A DNA stretch of 6,457 bases. It comes from G039029935 sp039029935 (GTDB lineage Bacteria > Chloroflexota > Anaerolineae > Caldilineales > Caldilineaceae). The position numbers were made by a program, and so were the translations under genes. Under the pieces are notes generated by a model. The model was given only the letters and a program-made list of their open reading frames with translations, was not told the origin of the DNA and searched no databases. Numbering within the stretch: the first letter of the stretch is position 1; every line of letters starts with the position of its first letter. Shown piece by piece: positions 5,610 to 6,457 of this stretch. Location of the stretch: NCBI GenBank assembly GCA_039029935.1, contig JBCCFC010000808.1:1-6457 (forward strand), in the 5' to 3' direction.

Positions 5610-6457
5610 ATGAAACAAATCGGACCATCCTTTCCTGTGCCATTGAGATATGATTCTGCACAATGGCTACAGTTAATAGGACTCAATTTCAATCCTTTTT
5701 TGGCATTAAATGCGGCTGATGATCCAAACTTGGGTCATTACTTGATCCACCATGATGCCTTCTATACTGCTTGGCAACCAAAACCATCCTTGGTTTTTGC
5801 ACCGACAGGTGGTGGTAAAACAGCGTTACGGGTGCGTGCCGCACTTAACTGTTATATCGGTCAGGAGGCGAACAATAGACCGTTTCCAATTATGTATTCT
5901 GTACCTTTTTCACGATGGGGACATGCCAAACCTTCTTTTGAAGACCATGTTCATGCCTTAATCTGTATTGCCTGCGCACAGTTGTTGATTAGCCTAGCCT
6001 ATCGACCACACTGGTTTGAGCGTCTCACACTGTCCGCGCGACAATCCATCATTAGGCTATTGCGTTATGGTCTGCCCGGCATGTTGGAAGGCTTTTTGGC
6101 CTTTTTGGGGACAGAGAATGGATTTGAGAACCTAAAGACAAGCCTAAATATTAAGCTCAACTTGCCAGAGCCACCTGCGGAGCGTGAACTGCTTGCACTA
6201 CGCCAACTGTTGTCAGAAACAAGTGCAGAAACAAACACAGCAACAACAGCAATGGAAGCAAATCACGATCAGCAGATTTTTCACTTTTGGCAGCAATTAA
6301 TTCACATCTTACTGGTTGAGCTACGCCATGAATCGATCTATATACTCATCGACGATTTGGATGCGGCCCCAGAAACCGCAAACAATCCTTGTACAAGTGC
6401 CGAGGTTTTGCGGCCACTCTTTGAGCATATGCATGACTGGGCACAACAAAGAATCTA
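5610..6457 (+). CDS. P-loop ATPase, 3' end beyond window (partial)
   Basis: The frame is open from 5610 to the right edge and gives 282 residues of an incomplete protein. ATG 5610 is chosen because GGAAAG (5600-5605) precedes it and because the sequence becomes protein-like soon after. Starts at 5493 and 5598 are in frame but less likely. An N-terminal NFNPF motif (26-30) and the following DDPNLGHYLI precede Walker A APTGGGKT (64-71), where Ala replaces the first Gly as many P-loops allow. Walker B is YILIDDLD (244-251). A low-complexity Thr/Ala/Glu stretch (about 204-214) lies between them. There is no membrane segment so far and the protein looks cytoplasmic. The NPF motif, Walker spacing and position suggest kinship with the two upstream ATPases. 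It may be a third component or an independent paralogue, since the 301-bp gap weakens the operon link. The C-terminal domain, which would decide its role, is not in the window. Confidence 0.85.
   Translation, partial: MKQIGPSFPVPLRYDSAQWLQLIGLNFNPFLALNAADDPNLGHYLIHHDAFYTAWQPKPSLVFAPTGGGKTALRVRAALNCYIGQEANNRPFPIMYSVPFSRWGHAKPSFEDHVHALICIACAQLLISLAYRPHWFERLTLSARQSIIRLLRYGLPGMLEGFLAFLGTENGFENLKTSLNIKLNLPEPPAERELLALRQLLSETSAETNTATTAMEANHDQQIFHFWQQLIHILLVELRHESIYILIDDLDAAPETANNPCTSAEVLRPLFEHMHDWAQQRI

Overview
The window looks like bacterial chromosomal DNA of moderate GC, with AT-rich intergenic stretches. The SufE-like protein has a Chloroflexota-style sequence (VHECQT active site, APTVRGYAGLLVEGL core), and the P-loop ATPases resemble multi-ATPase genes I associate with filamentous Chloroflexota. 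This taxonomic placement is inference from protein style only. No tRNA, rRNA, CRISPR array, transposase or phage gene is visible.

Layout, all genes on the + strand. Positions 1-308 are non-coding: an AT-rich block holding a nested inverted repeat (54-144), then three tandem copies of a 28-bp repeat with internal dyads (199-282). Positions 309-770 encode a SufE-type sulfur-transfer protein. Positions 771-1256 are non-coding and hold a 16-bp-stem hairpin (818-857), an 11-bp tandem repeat (998-1023), further copies of its core motif, and a TATAAT box (1148-1153). Positions 1257-3899 encode an 880-residue two-pass membrane protein with an outside domain, a cytoplasmic coiled coil and a P-loop ATPase domain. 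Positions 3896-5308, overlapping the previous gene by 4 bp, encode a 470-residue protein joining a related P-loop ATPase to a C-terminal OmpR/PhoB-type winged helix. A 301-bp gap contains a near-consensus Shine-Dalgarno sequence driving a 13-codon mini-ORF. From 5610 to the right edge runs the 5' part of a third P-loop ATPase gene.

The most interesting content is the ATPase group. The first two ATPases share a Walker A, a Walker B, a [VF]K[IL]F strand and an L[IS]WT-type lid segment in the same order and similar spacing. The third shows the first two of these before the window ends. My reading, which is inference, is an undescribed signal-transduction cassette: a membrane-anchored ATPase senses something outside the membrane, and its translationally coupled partner ATPase carries the DNA-binding output. 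The Walker B of the membrane member lacks the second acidic residue kept by the other two, suggesting a binding or scaffold role rather than normal hydrolysis. The 11-bp direct repeats upstream of the operon match the spacing known for OmpR/PhoB-family operators and could be its autoregulatory site. The sufE gene appears to be an unrelated housekeeping neighbour.
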